The notes under the pieces were generated by a model. The model was not told the DNA's origin, did not search any database, and saw only the letters and a program-made list of their open reading frames with translations. The position numbers and the translations under genes are program-made. 64,000 nt of DNA from Bradyrhizobium forestalis (GTDB lineage: Bacteria > Pseudomonadota > Alphaproteobacteria > Rhizobiales > Xanthobacteraceae), in NCBI RefSeq assembly GCF_002795245.1, contig NZ_PGVG01000009.1, positions 144,501 to 208,500 of the forward strand. Direction: 5' to 3'. Positions within the stretch are counted from its first letter, which is position 1. Each line of letters begins with the position of its first letter. Positions 35,104-44,668 of the stretch are shown piece after piece.

Positions 35104-38100
35104 ATGCTGCACGACTGGGGCGTGATCGCCGCCGCCTTCGGCTATATCGGCTTCCTGTTCCTGGTGGCGAGCCATGGCGACCGCCGCTCGCCGGCCGGAC
35201 GCGGCCGTGCCTCCGGGCTGATCTACCCGCTGTCGCTGGCGATCTACTGTACCTCATGGACCTTCTTCGGCTCGGTCGGCTTCGCCACCCGCACCTCGAC
35301 CGACTTCCTCGCGATCTATGTCGGCCCGATCCTCATGATCGGGCTCGGCGCCGGCGTGCTCCGCCGCGTGATCCAGCTCGCGAAAGCCCAAAACATCACC
35401 TCGATCGCAGACTTCATCGGCGCCCGCTACGGCAAGAACCAGGCCGTGGCGGCGACCGTCGCGCTGATCGCGATCATCGGCTCGGTGCCCTATATCGCGC
35501 TCCAGCTCAAGGCGGTCGCCTCCTCGCTCGGAACGATCCTGAGCGAAGACCAGGCCTTCTCCCACATCCCGATCCTCGGCGACGTGGCGCTGATGGTGAC
35601 GCTGGCGATGGCGGCCTTCGCCGTGCTGTTCGGCACGCGGCAGACCGACGCCACCGAGCACCAGCACGGCCTGATGCTGGCGATCGCCACCGAGTCCATC
35701 GTCAAGCTGGTCGCCTTCCTCGCTGCCGGCGTCTTCGTCACCTTCTGGATGTTTTCACCGCAAGAATTGATCGAGAGCGCCATGAAGACGCCGGAGGCGG
35801 TGCGCGCGATCAACTATTCCCCATCGATCGGCAACTTCCTGACCATGACGTTGCTGTCGCTGTGCGCGATCATGCTGCTGCCGCGCCAGTTTCACGTCAG
35901 CGTGGTGGAGAATTCCTCGGACGCCGAGGTCGGCCGCGCGCGCTGGCTGTTTCCGCTCTACCTCGTCGCCATCAATCTGTTCGTGATCCCGATCGCGCTC
36001 GCCGGCCTCGTGACCTTCCCCTTCGGCACCGCCGATCCTGACATGTACGTGCTGGCCCTGCCGATGAAGGGAGGTGCGAATCTGCTCAGCGGTGCTGTCT
36101 TCGTCGGCGGACTGTCGGCGGCGACTGCGATGGTGATCGTCGAATGCGTCGCGCTCTCCATCATGGTCTCGAACGACCTCGTGGTGCCCCTGGTGCTGCA
36201 ACGTCGGCCGGAGGGGCGCACCGGCGGTGCCGATTTCAGCAACTTCCTGCTGCGCTCGCGGCGGCTCGCGATCTTCGCCATCATGGTGATGGCCTATTTC
36301 TATTATCGCGCGCTCGGCAATACCCAGCTCGCGGCCATCGGTCTGCTCTCCTTTGCGGCCATCGCTCAGCTCGCCCCGAGCTTCTTCGGCGGGCTGCTCT
36401 GGCGGCGCGCGACCGCACGCGGCGCCATCGGCGGCATGCTGGTGGGCTTTGCGGTGTGGCTCTACACGCTGTTCATCCCGAGCTTCATGGATTCCTCGAC
36501 GTCAGGCATCCTGCTGCTCCAGCACGGCCCGTTCGGCATCGAGGCGCTGCGGCCTCAGGCGCTGTTCGGCGCCGACCTGCCGCCCCTGATGCACGGCGTC
36601 ATCTGGTCGCTGTCGCTCAACATCCTGACCTATGTGCTGCTGTCGCTGGCGCGCCGGCCGTCCTCCATCGAGCTGCTGCAGGCCGATCTGTTCGTGCCCA
36701 ATACGCTCGCACCGATCTCCCCGAGCTTCCGCCGCTGGCGCACCACCGTCACCGTGCAGGACATCCAGACCACGGTGGCGCAGTATCTCGGCCCCGACCG
36801 CGCACGGCACTCCTTCGAGGCCTTCTCGGCGCGGCGAAACGTGCGGCTGGAGCCAGGAGCACCTGCCGATTTCGAGCTGTTGCAACACGCCGAGCACCTG
36901 ATTGCCTCCTCGATCGGCGCGGCCTCGTCCCGCCTCGTGATGTCGCTGCTGCTGCGCAAGCGGACGGTCTCCGCCAAAGCCGCACTGAAGCTGCTCGACG
37001 ACTCGCACGCGGCGCTGCATTTCAACCGCGAGATCCTCCAGACTGCGCTCAACCATGTGCGCCAGGGCATCGCCGTGTTCGATGCCGATCTGCAACTGAT
37101 CTGCTCCAACCGGCAGTTCGGCGACCTCCTCAATGTGCCACCGCATTTCATCCAGTTCGGCACGCCCTTGCGCGAAATCCTGGAATTCATCGGCCTCGGT
37201 GATCCGGACGATCCGCTCGGACGCGAGGCCCTGCTGGAGCGGCGCCTTGCCGCCTACACCACCGACAGCGAGCCTTATCTCGAACGCCTGCCGGAACGCC
37301 ACATGGTGATTGAAGTGCTCACCAACCGCATGCCCGGCGGCGGCTTCGTCATCACCTTCACCGATGTCACGCCCACCTTCGAAGCCGCGGAAGCGCTGGA
37401 GCGCGCCAATGCGACGCTGGAAAAGCGCGTGCGCGATCGCACCGAGGAGCTGACGCGGCTGAACTCCGAACTGGCCCTGGCCAAGAGCGCGGCGGAAGAT
37501 GCCAGCATCTCCAAGACGCGTTTCCTCGCCGCCGCCAGCCACGACATTCTCCAGCCGCTGAACGCGGCGCGGCTCTATGTCACCAGCCTGGTCGAGCGCC
37601 AGCACAATGGCGAAGAGACGCGGCTGGTCGAGAACATCGACGAATCGCTGCAGGCGATCGAGGAGATCCTCGGTGCGCTGCTCGACATCTCCAGGCTCGA
37701 TGCCGGCGCGATGACGACCTCGATATCGAGCTTCAAGATGGCCGATCTGATGCGCTCGCTGGAGATCGAGTTCGCGCCGATCGCGCGCGCCAAGGGCCTG
37801 GAGCTCGCCTTCGTGCCCTGCTCGCTCCCGGTCAAGTCGGACCGCCTCCTGCTGCGGCGGCTGCTCCAGAACCTGATCTCGAACGCGATCAAGTACACCC
37901 CACGCGGCCGCGTGCTGGTCGGCTGTCGCCGCCACGGCGCCTCGCTGAAGATCTGCGTCTATGACACCGGGGTCGGCATCCCCCCGGTCAAGCGCGGCGA
38001 GATCTTCAAGGAATTCCATCGCCTGGAGCAGGGTGCGCGGATCGCGCGCGGCCTGGGGCTGGGATTATCCATCGTCGAGCGGCTGGCACGCGTGCTCAAT

Positions 38101-38613
38101 CACGGCATCGCCATCGAGGCCAATGCCAGCGGCGGCTCGGTATTCTCCGTGACGGTGCCGACGGCGAAGGCTGTCACCCACACCGCGGCCGTGACCAGCG
38201 CAACGCCGCTGGCGCGCACGCCGATCTCGGGAGCGCTGATCGTCTGCATCGAGAACGAGGCGGCGATCCTCGACGGCATGCGCACGCTGCTCAAGGCCTG
38301 GGATGCCGAGGTGATCGCGGTCGCCGACCCCGAGGGGGCGATCGCCGCGATCGAGACCGCCGGAAGACGCGTCACCGGCCTGCTGGTCGACTATCACCTC
38401 GATCGCGGCAACGGCATCGCCGCCATCCGCGAGATCCGCCGCCGCTTCGGCGACACCATCCCCGCGATCCTGATCACCGCCGATCGCAGTCCCGCCGTGC
38501 AGGTCGCCGCGCGGGACGAGAAGATCGCGGTGCTCAACAAGCCGGTGAAGCCGGCCTCGCTCCGCGCCCTGCTCGGGCAGTGGCGCACGCAGCAGATGGT
38601 GGCGGCGGAGTGA
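35104..38613 (+). CDS. sodium:solute-symporter-fused hybrid histidine kinase (CrbS/MxtR-like)
   Basis: A 1169-residue sensor. Residues ~1-505 form an SLC5-type transporter domain with about 13 helices (IYCTSWTFFGSVGFATRTSTDFLAIYVGP, TSIADFIGARYGKN, LSGAVFVGGLSAATAMVIVECVALSIMVSNDLV). A STAC-like linker and a PAS domain (about 650-765) follow, then a coiled coil. The HisKA box is LAAASHDILQPLNAARLYV with His813. The HATPase has NLISNAIKYTP and DTGVGIP. The receiver has phospho-Asp1096 (LLVDYHLD). This matches CrbS/MxtR, which senses acetate metabolism and acts through CrbR/ErdR to induce acs and acetate permease. A CrbR-like gene lies 2.1 kb downstream. Confidence 0.92.
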   Translation: MLHDWGVIAAAFGYIGFLFLVASHGDRRSPAGRGRASGLIYPLSLAIYCTSWTFFGSVGFATRTSTDFLAIYVGPILMIGLGAGVLRRVIQLAKAQNITSIADFIGARYGKNQAVAATVALIAIIGSVPYIALQLKAVASSLGTILSEDQAFSHIPILGDVALMVTLAMAAFAVLFGTRQTDATEHQHGLMLAIATESIVKLVAFLAAGVFVTFWMFSPQELIESAMKTPEAVRAINYSPSIGNFLTMTLLSLCAIMLLPRQFHVSVVENSSDAEVGRARWLFPLYLVAINLFVIPIALAGLVTFPFGTADPDMYVLALPMKGGANLLSGAVFVGGLSAATAMVIVECVALSIMVSNDLVVPLVLQRRPEGRTGGADFSNFLLRSRRLAIFAIMVMAYFYYRALGNTQLAAIGLLSFAAIAQLAPSFFGGLLWRRATARGAIGGMLVGFAVWLYTLFIPSFMDSSTSGILLLQHGPFGIEALRPQALFGADLPPLMHGVIWSLSLNILTYVLLSLARRPSSIELLQADLFVPNTLAPISPSFRRWRTTVTVQDIQTTVAQYLGPDRARHSFEAFSARRNVRLEPGAPADFELLQHAEHLIASSIGAASSRLVMSLLLRKRTVSAKAALKLLDDSHAALHFNREILQTALNHVRQGIAVFDADLQLICSNRQFGDLLNVPPHFIQFGTPLREILEFIGLGDPDDPLGREALLERRLAAYTTDSEPYLERLPERHMVIEVLTNRMPGGGFVITFTDVTPTFEAAEALERANATLEKRVRDRTEELTRLNSELALAKSAAEDASISKTRFLAAASHDILQPLNAARLYVTSLVERQHNGEETRLVENIDESLQAIEEILGALLDISRLDAGAMTTSISSFKMADLMRSLEIEFAPIARAKGLELAFVPCSLPVKSDRLLLRRLLQNLISNAIKYTPRGRVLVGCRRHGASLKICVYDTGVGIPPVKRGEIFKEFHRLEQGARIARGLGLGLSIVERLARVLNHGIAIEANASGGSVFSVTVPTAKAVTHTAAVTSATPLARTPISGALIVCIENEAAILDGMRTLLKAWDAEVIAVADPEGAIAAIETAGRRVTGLLVDYHLDRGNGIAAIREIRRRFGDTIPAILITADRSPAVQVAARDEKIAVLNKPVKPASLRALLGQWRTQQMVAAE

Positions 38614-38639
38614 GGTGCGCTGCTCTGCTCTCTCCACAT

Positions 38640-38756
38640 CGTCATTGCGAGCCAACGGGTCCGCGCAAAGCGCGGCCCGATGACAGGCTCCGCGAAGCAA
38701 TCCAGAATCCCTCCGCGGAGAACAGTCTGGATTGCTTCGCTGCGCTCGCAATGACG
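38640..38756. repeat. CGTCATTGCGAG-type dispersed repeat, copy B
   Basis: Same ends and same GAAGCAATCCAGAATC/GGATTGCTTC inner arms as 18251-18337, with an additional ~30-bp insert (GCCAACGGGTCCGCGCAAAG...GATGACAGG) in the left arm. Confidence 0.75.
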
Positions 38757-38814
38757 GAGCAACCGCTGTCGTCCTCAAACCGGCATCTCGTTCGCAAGGC
38801 ACACATTCGCCTTC

Positions 38815-39358
38815 TCGCGGCGCGTTTCGCCCGAGTTTTGTGCTTCTCGTCACGCCCTCCTGGAGAAAGGGCGCAGGGAAGGCCGGGTGCCGGCTGGCAC
38901 CCGCGGTCCGCTGCGCGAAATGCACACGCAGGAAGAACCGCACAGCAGCATACAGGTGGAGCCGAACACACGGCCTTCCCTGCGCGATGGTCGGACGGCT
39001 TATGCCGTGCTCTCCCGGGAGCCGAGTTCCCTCTGGCCTCCCTCGCCCTCACGAAAGTCACCGGCACCGCGCCGGTTGGCGCAGATGCCGCATCCGCAAG
39101 CGCTTGACCGTAGCAACGACGGCCAGGACCACACGGTTTTGCCGTTACGCACTAGGGCCGTTCGTACAACGCGGCTTGCGAGACGCTCACGGGGCTCGGC
39201 TCAATCCATCACCCCGCCCTGCGTCTCCCATCCGCGACGGCGCCATGCGTCCACCGCAGCCCGATCCGCGGCTCGTGACGACGTACGACCGCCCCTTTTC
39301 GCTGGATCAGGATGGGCGACACATACGACAAATCCGAATTTCGGTAAAGGGGAATATC
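38815..39358. repeat. ~540-bp dispersed repeat, copy B
   Basis: Direct-orientation homologue of 7091-7622, with conserved blocks from CTCGCGGCGCGTTTCGCCCG through to CGAATTTCGGTAAAG. Both strands carry ORFs that change frame relative to copy A, arguing against a conserved protein. The following 230 bp to 39591 shows no gene. Confidence 0.75.
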
Positions 39359-39591
39359 TTGGTGAAGGCGGATTGACCTATCCTTTGCTGTTTTGCCCGC
39401 AGGCAACCCAAGACCTTGGGTGACGCTAGGCCGCGGACTAACACAGATGCTTCAAAAAACGCCACCCGATGTCCGCTCATCCTGCAACACCGTCGCCGAA
39501 TCGGGCATCGTCGGACTTCCGGGTCGGGCCAGAAGGCGACATCCCAGGCATAGTCTGCTATGAAAGAGGACAGCGGGGACTGGCCATAGGA

Positions 39592-39921
39592 ATGGTCGTG
39601 AAGACGTATATTCGTGCCGAGATTTCGAGGTGGATTTCTGACGATTTTCCTGGGTTCGTGGAATGCCGGTTCGCCGATAGGTCGGGCGCGGAATGGGTGA
39701 TTGTAGGGAAGGCGCCGGTTCTGTGTGATGGAGACCTCCGGTCCGACAGCCAATTTCCTCGGCCCATTCTTATTGCATGCGAAGTCATAGCGAGACGACA
39801 AGATGGTGCTGGGCGCCAAATCGTTGACATCACTATTGAGGCCCCTTGGGGCATATCAGCGTCAGATGGTACGACCAGCTTCCAACTGTACGCTGAGCAG
39901 CTGCAATCTGGACCCGAATAG
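39592..39921 (+). CDS. conserved hypothetical protein (109 aa)
   Basis: From the ATG at 39592 the product is 109 residues: MVVKTYIRAEISRWISDDFP, then GFVECRFADRSGAEWVIVGKAPVLC, FPRPILIACEVIAR and IVDITIEAPWGISASDGTTSFQLYAEQL. The pattern of PG.V.C...D..G..W....K.PV and PWGI.S..G...F.....Q is shared by a conserved family of small alphaproteobacterial hypothetical proteins. A beta-rich soluble fold is likely. The longer frame from 39469 has an atypical N-terminus. Function unknown; it lies in an AT-richer patch. Confidence 0.6.
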   Translation: MVVKTYIRAEISRWISDDFPGFVECRFADRSGAEWVIVGKAPVLCDGDLRSDSQFPRPILIACEVIARRQDGAGRQIVDITIEAPWGISASDGTTSFQLYAEQLQSGPE

Positions 39922-40066
39922 CACCTAGCAGCCTTCGTCCGGTTCGGGTCAGTCGCGACTGTTGGGCCCCACCTGTCGAGGTCCGCTTTACCTCCTGCTT
40001 CGGAAGCGGAAGTCGCTCATGGCCAACAGACCCGCTGGGCCGGGAGCGGACATGCCGCAGCGGCGA

Positions 40067-40543
40067 CTACTTTGGCTGCCAACGAACCAGCATCTCGGGC
40101 TTCGACGTTTCGCCGACCGGCCAGATGTGCAGCTCATATCGGTCGTTCCCTTGAAGCGCATTCACACTTGCAAGCCCAAACGAGAAGAATGCTGCACCAT
40201 GAAATCCGGGTGAGACGGCAATTGGATAGGCTTCCCGCCAATAGTCAGAGCAGCCTGCGACTATCAACCGACCATCCGTTGTGAACAGTCCGGCCTTCAC
40301 GGCGTGGTCGGAGCGCGCAACCTGATCTGTCAGATCGGGAGCAGCGTCGTGCGAGACCACGCGGATTGGCACTGTTGTGTTTCGTTCGGTAGCGAAACCC
40401 AAAATGCGTTCGCACGCGATGAAGCGGTCTGCCAGCACGCTCGGCGCCTTCCAGGCATCCGACCAATCATCGCTCACCTTGGGATCAGCGAGGTAGACCT
40501 GGAAATAGTCTGCGAATATTTGCAGCTCGGTGTCCGCACCCAT
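40067..40543 (-). CDS. conserved hypothetical protein, possibly ComJ-like (158 aa)
   Basis: From the ATG at 40543 the product starts MGADTELQIFADYFQVYLADPK, then VSDDWSDAWKAPSVLADRFIACERILGFATERNTTVPIRVV. The remainder is beta-rich (HAVKAGLFTTDGRLIVAGCSDYWREAYPIAVSPGFHGAAFFSFGL...ERYELHIWP-like, here DRYELHIWPVG). IFADYFQ at the N-terminus and the RYELHIWP C-terminal strand resemble proteins annotated as competence-inhibitor ComJ-like. I cannot confirm the assignment. It overlaps no neighbour and its flanks are decayed sequence. Confidence 0.6.
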   Translation of the reverse strand: MGADTELQIFADYFQVYLADPKVSDDWSDAWKAPSVLADRFIACERILGFATERNTTVPIRVVSHDAAPDLTDQVARSDHAVKAGLFTTDGRLIVAGCSDYWREAYPIAVSPGFHGAAFFSFGLASVNALQGNDRYELHIWPVGETSKPEMLVRWQPK

Positions 40544-40701
40544 ATCCCGCGCTCCGATCAAAGCCTTCAATAAACGCTGTGAAGAGAGCCCGCAACGGTG
40601 GCAAGGTCGGCTTAGGGTCAAAACCCGGCGAAGCATGAACGCGCCGAATCAGTCCGCTTCGCTCTCAAGACCGGACATCGGCGAGTAAGCGAGCAAGCGC
40701 C

Positions 40702-41382
40702 TTACCCCGTCGGCGTGCCCTGCTTCCATTGGCCACCGGCGATCTTCGCGGCCGCAATCACCGCCTGCGTCCGGCTCTCGACGCCGAGCTTCTGCAGGAT
40801 CGCCGAGACATGGGCCTTGATGGTGGCCTCGGAGACGCCGAGCTCGTAGGCGATCTGCTTGTTGAGAAGACCTTCCGACAGCATCATCAGGACCCGAACC
40901 TGCTGCGGCGTCAGCGTCACCAGGCGGTCGCGCAGGCGGGTCATGTCGGGGTCGGCGGCGGCGGACAGATCTGTATCGGCGGGAACCCAGATGTCGCCTT
41001 CCATCACCTTGAGGATGGCGTCACGCAGGGTCTCGACCCCGAACCGCTTGGGGATGAAGCCGGACGCGCCGAAATCCAGCGAGCGGCGGATCGTGGCGCT
41101 GTCGTCGGAGGCCGAGACGATCACGACCGGAATCGCCGGATATTGCGCGCGCAAATAGATCAGGCCGGAAAAGCCGGAGATCCCGGGCATCGAGAGATCG
41201 AGCAGGACCAGGTCGACCTCGGAGGTCTGTTCCAGGAGCTTGGTCAGATCCTCGAAGGAGCCGGCCTCGTCGATCCTGGCTGCGGTCAGAACGCCGGCCA
41301 CCGCCTGCCGCAGCGCATCGCGGAACAGCGGATGGTCATCAGCGATGACGAGGTGGGTGTTTGCAGGGGATGTTGCAGTCAT
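40702..41382 (-). CDS. LuxR-type response regulator (CrbR/ErdR-like)
   Basis: A 226-residue regulator. The receiver has LVIADDHPLFRDALR and phospho-Asp62 (LVLLDLSMPG), with K in FIPKRFG. The LuxR helix-turn-helix is LTPQQVRVLMMLSEGLLNKQIAYELGVSEATIKAHVSAILQKLGVESRTQAVI, matching CrbR/ErdR proteins. It lies in the acetate locus: the CrbS-like sensor upstream, and the DUF294 gene and the divergent DUF4212-symporter genes on the other side. The inferred role is to activate acetate uptake and activation genes. Confidence 0.9.
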   Translation of the reverse strand: MTATSPANTHLVIADDHPLFRDALRQAVAGVLTAARIDEAGSFEDLTKLLEQTSEVDLVLLDLSMPGISGFSGLIYLRAQYPAIPVVIVSASDDSATIRRSLDFGASGFIPKRFGVETLRDAILKVMEGDIWVPADTDLSAAADPDMTRLRDRLVTLTPQQVRVLMMLSEGLLNKQIAYELGVSEATIKAHVSAILQKLGVESRTQAVIAAAKIAGGQWKQGTPTG

Positions 41383-41567
41383 CTGTTCCGCACGCCGACG
41401 AGAGATCGGGAAAGCATACCAACTCGTTGCTGATCAAACAGCAATTTGCAATTGTTCACTGTCTGGACCGGTCTTGCAAGGCAACCTTCCGCCCCTGGTC
41501 GCGAGGCAGTTAATGCAGGCGTGAACCGGCTGATGCTGCAGCGCAAAAAAAAGACCGGCGGATCTCC

Positions 41568-43703
41568 TCAATCCCTGAACAGAAGGTCTCGGGTCAAGTC
41601 ATCAATCATGGTGACCGCTTCAAGCGCTGCCCTCAATCGCTCGCGGTCGGGGGCCGACAATCGCTTTACCAAGACCGCATTGGAGGGCGGCGTTCCCTGC
41701 GCCACATCCACGATCTGTTGCGCCACGATCAGCTCCAGAAAGACGCCATGGGCCTCGTCGAGCGCATCGAGATCGGTCTCGCCGCGGCCAACCACGGCCT
41801 TCACGCCGGCGAGTCGCTGCGGTGTCGACCGGCCCATTACATGGTAGCGGATTGCCATCGCACGCGCTGCAGCGACCAGGCCGAACAGTCCGGCTGCCTT
41901 CAGGTCGATACGGCCGCCTTCGGTGCGGATGCCACCGAAGAATTTCAGGCTCCTGGGGACGCTGATCCCATCGACCAGAAGCTTGGCGAATGCGACCTGC
42001 CCCTCGGCTGCCGCGAAGGCAGCCTGCCTGACGGAGACGGCAAGGCTGCCGTCGCCGTGAACGGCCCGCAGGTCGAAGAAGATATCCACCGACAGCAGAT
42101 CCTTTGGATTGGCGCGCCAGACCCAGTGTTCGATGCGGTCCCGCCAGGTCGCTACCGAGCCGCGCCAGGGCGGGTTTTTCGCCATGACGCCACCCCTGCA
42201 ATACGGCACACCGGCCTCATGCAGAATATCTGCGACGTGCGCTCCGAACGCCGCAAACCAGCGATCCTCGTCGCCTCCCGGTTCGCCTCGCTCGAAAATC
42301 ACGGCATTGTCCTGATCCAACGCCAGCAGGCTTTCGCCGCGTCCGGCAGACCCGAGCACGACCAGCGTGTATGGCGACGGGGGGGCGCCCTCGCCGCGCT
42401 CCCGCATGAGCCGCTCGGCAATCACAGCGGCCTGACGGGTGAGGGCGCAGAGTTCGCTGGAAATCACGTCCGCAATCTGACGGCCGGACAATGCTTCCGC
42501 AAAAAGCACCTCCGCGACCCGCGGCAGCTTCGCCCAGGCAACCGCCAGCGCGTGCGTGTCCGAGGCATCCTCGATCTCGTCCCCGAGCGATATGGCCTCC
42601 CCTGCCCGCAGACGCAGCAGGTCCCGCGCGGACAACGCACCGACCACGCGGCCGGCCTCATCGACAACGCCTAGATGACGGGTCTTGAGGCGATTCATCC
42701 GGCCAATCGCGCGATAGACAAGCGCGTCCTCAGCAACCGACGCCAGCGGCTTGCTCATGATCCGGTGCACCGGCAGCTCGAGCGCTGGGGCACCGAGGCT
42801 GGCGATCGCCCGCAGCACGTCGCGCTCGGTGACGATTCCCGCCTCGACGGCCTTGACGTCATCCGCGGCCGCATCCGGCGCGCTGATGTACACAGCCGAT
42901 ATTCTCTCGCTCGTCATTCGCGACAGGGCACCGCTTACCGAAACATCCGCCCCGACGAAAATGGCCGGAGACCGCATGATGTCGCGGTTGCGGTGACGGT
43001 AGGCATAGGCGTCAAACCGCTTCAGCGCTTGTTCTGCATCGATGCGGGCCGTCGCTTCGACCGCCTCGATCCAGCCCATCCGCACCTGATCATCGAGCAC
43101 GGCAGTGAGCGCACGACAGGACCGCTCGGCTTGAGCAAGGGTACGGATACCATGCTCCCGCAGCCTCGGCAGCAGCGCCAGGAATACCCGTGCCGTCGTG
43201 ATCGCATCGCCGAGGGCGGAGTGCCGACCGACCACGTCGATGCCAAGCCAGGTCGCCAGGTTCTCCAGCTCATATCCGCCCAGTTCCGGCGCAACGATCT
43301 CTGCGAGCAGCCTGGTATCGAGCGTTCGAGGCCGGGACCATGGCAATCCCGCCAGATCGCATTCGCGCTTCAGGACCGCGAGATCGAAACCGATCATGTG
43401 CCCGATGACGACAGTCCGGCCGAGGAACGCTTCGAAACGCGGCCAGATATCTGCGAACAGCGGCGATTCAGCGACCGTGGCATCGTCGATGCCGTGAATG
43501 CGCGTCGTCTCGGGGGGGATCGGTTGATCGGGCGGCCGCAGCAATTGAACAAACGAACCGCCATCGACCAGCTTGCCGGCCGACAGACGGACGCCGGCAA
43601 GCTCGATCACCCGTGCCTTGCGTGGGTCGAGCCCGGTGGTTTCGGCATCGATGACAACGGCGTCGAGCGACAAAAGCGGGGCAGCACCACTCGTCCTTTC
43701 CAT
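41568..43703 (-). CDS. DnaQ exonuclease - CBS pair - DUF294 nucleotidyltransferase-like fusion
   Basis: A 711-residue three-part cytosolic protein from the ATG at 43703 (GAGGGGAGG upstream). Residues ~10-190 form a DEDDh 3'-5' exonuclease (VVIDAETTGLDPRKARVIELAG, IGHMIGFDLAVL, HSALGDAITTARVFLALL). Residues ~240-365 are two CBS domains (GIVTERDVLRAIASLGAPAL, VDEAGRVVGALSARDLL). Residues ~400-711 are DUF294 with the nucleotidyltransferase motif VLGSAGRGESLLALDQDNAVIFE and DUF294_C. DUF294-CBS proteins accompany SLC5 symporters and CrbS/R. The fused exonuclease is less common. Confidence 0.9.
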   Translation of the reverse strand: MERTSGAAPLLSLDAVVIDAETTGLDPRKARVIELAGVRLSAGKLVDGGSFVQLLRPPDQPIPPETTRIHGIDDATVAESPLFADIWPRFEAFLGRTVVIGHMIGFDLAVLKRECDLAGLPWSRPRTLDTRLLAEIVAPELGGYELENLATWLGIDVVGRHSALGDAITTARVFLALLPRLREHGIRTLAQAERSCRALTAVLDDQVRMGWIEAVEATARIDAEQALKRFDAYAYRHRNRDIMRSPAIFVGADVSVSGALSRMTSERISAVYISAPDAAADDVKAVEAGIVTERDVLRAIASLGAPALELPVHRIMSKPLASVAEDALVYRAIGRMNRLKTRHLGVVDEAGRVVGALSARDLLRLRAGEAISLGDEIEDASDTHALAVAWAKLPRVAEVLFAEALSGRQIADVISSELCALTRQAAVIAERLMRERGEGAPPSPYTLVVLGSAGRGESLLALDQDNAVIFERGEPGGDEDRWFAAFGAHVADILHEAGVPYCRGGVMAKNPPWRGSVATWRDRIEHWVWRANPKDLLSVDIFFDLRAVHGDGSLAVSVRQAAFAAAEGQVAFAKLLVDGISVPRSLKFFGGIRTEGGRIDLKAAGLFGLVAAARAMAIRYHVMGRSTPQRLAGVKAVVGRGETDLDALDEAHGVFLELIVAQQIVDVAQGTPPSNAVLVKRLSAPDRERLRAALEAVTMIDDLTRDLLFRD

Positions 43704-43773
43704 TGTCCTCCCCTCGGAAAGCCGGACGTGCGATGCCGGCCGACAACCGGGCACCGGCAGAGGCCGGGCGGTC

Positions 43774-44382
43774 CTACTCCAGCAGCGTGTTGGTCACCGC
43801 AGCCGCATCGATGCGATCAACCAATTCGTCGTGGATGTTGCAAAGACTGACACGCAGGTAGTTGCGCGTCGTCTCGAAATCCCGTCCGCGCAGCTTTTCG
43901 TGGATCGGCATCATGGCAAAATAGGACTCCGCCAGCGGCTCGGGAATGTCCATCACGCGCTTGGGCGCATGCCCGCCGGCGAGGTCGAGCCGATGCTCCA
44001 GCTCGCGCCGCGCCTGCAGCCAGGCGACCTCGCCAATCGACGGCGGCACTGGATAGCGATCAAAAACCGAAAGGACGACGAGGATCATCTGGTCGAGAAC
44101 CGCCCTGCGCTGCATCCCGGCGTGTGGGCGCAACACCCCATCGACCATCTCGCCGACCATCGCAAGCCCAAGCGGATAGGCCTGCCAGCGCGCATATTCG
44201 ACCGCCTTTGCAAACCCTTCCTCGGCAAACAGGACCTTGGCGTAATGGCCGGCGCGGGCGCGCGAGTATTCGTAGATACCTTTCTGCGCGATGAACGCAG
44301 ATTGTGCGTCGATGAAATCCGCGAGCTCCTGCCGCGTGCGAATCGGTGGACGGGGACGAAACAACTTTTCGAACAGCTTCAT
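43774..44382 (-). CDS. conserved protein of the acetate-symporter locus (202 aa)
   Basis: A 202-residue, mostly helical soluble protein starting MKLFEKLFRPRPPIRTRQELADFID at the ATG 44382 (AAAAGGC upstream). It contains YARWQAYPLGLAMVGEMVDGVLRP, AWLQARRELEHRLDLAGGHAPKRVMDIPEPLAESYFAMMPIHEKLRGRDFETTRNYLRVSLCNIHDEL. I recognise it only as a hypothetical protein recurring beside DUF294/CBS and symporter genes. It precedes the DUF294 gene by 70 bp on the same strand, and a shared role is inferred. Confidence 0.75.
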   Translation of the reverse strand: MKLFEKLFRPRPPIRTRQELADFIDAQSAFIAQKGIYEYSRARAGHYAKVLFAEEGFAKAVEYARWQAYPLGLAMVGEMVDGVLRPHAGMQRRAVLDQMILVVLSVFDRYPVPPSIGEVAWLQARRELEHRLDLAGGHAPKRVMDIPEPLAESYFAMMPIHEKLRGRDFETTRNYLRVSLCNIHDELVDRIDAAAVTNTLLE

Positions 44383-44668
44383 TGCAGCCTTTTCCTGCCA
44401 GACGGGCCGGGTCACTTTCGCCCCTCAGCCCGCATCTGCAAAGCTCCATGTTCAGTGCGGCGTAGCCGTTAGCAGGCGCAACAAATTTTCCCGACAAAAG
44501 TATAATAAGCGGTTGCCACCTACGGTGTTAGCCTCGCGCTACTTCCAAATTGGCATAAGACCAGTTGAAGCAGCGGCGCGGGGGACGCCGCATTGATGGG
44601 ATTGCAGTCCCTCGATCTTTAATCCCGGCGCATTTGCGGACCGGGTTTTTAGGGAGGATTTGCAACCA
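44383..44668. promoter_or_regulatory. divergent promoter region between the DUF294 operon and the symporter operon
   Basis: A 286-bp gap with AT-rich patches (CAAAAGTATAATAAGCGG near 44497-44514). It separates the minus-strand unit at 44382 from the plus-strand symporter pair at 44669. A CrbR-like regulator would be expected to bind here. No FNR-type or sigma-54-type box is evident. Confidence 0.45.
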
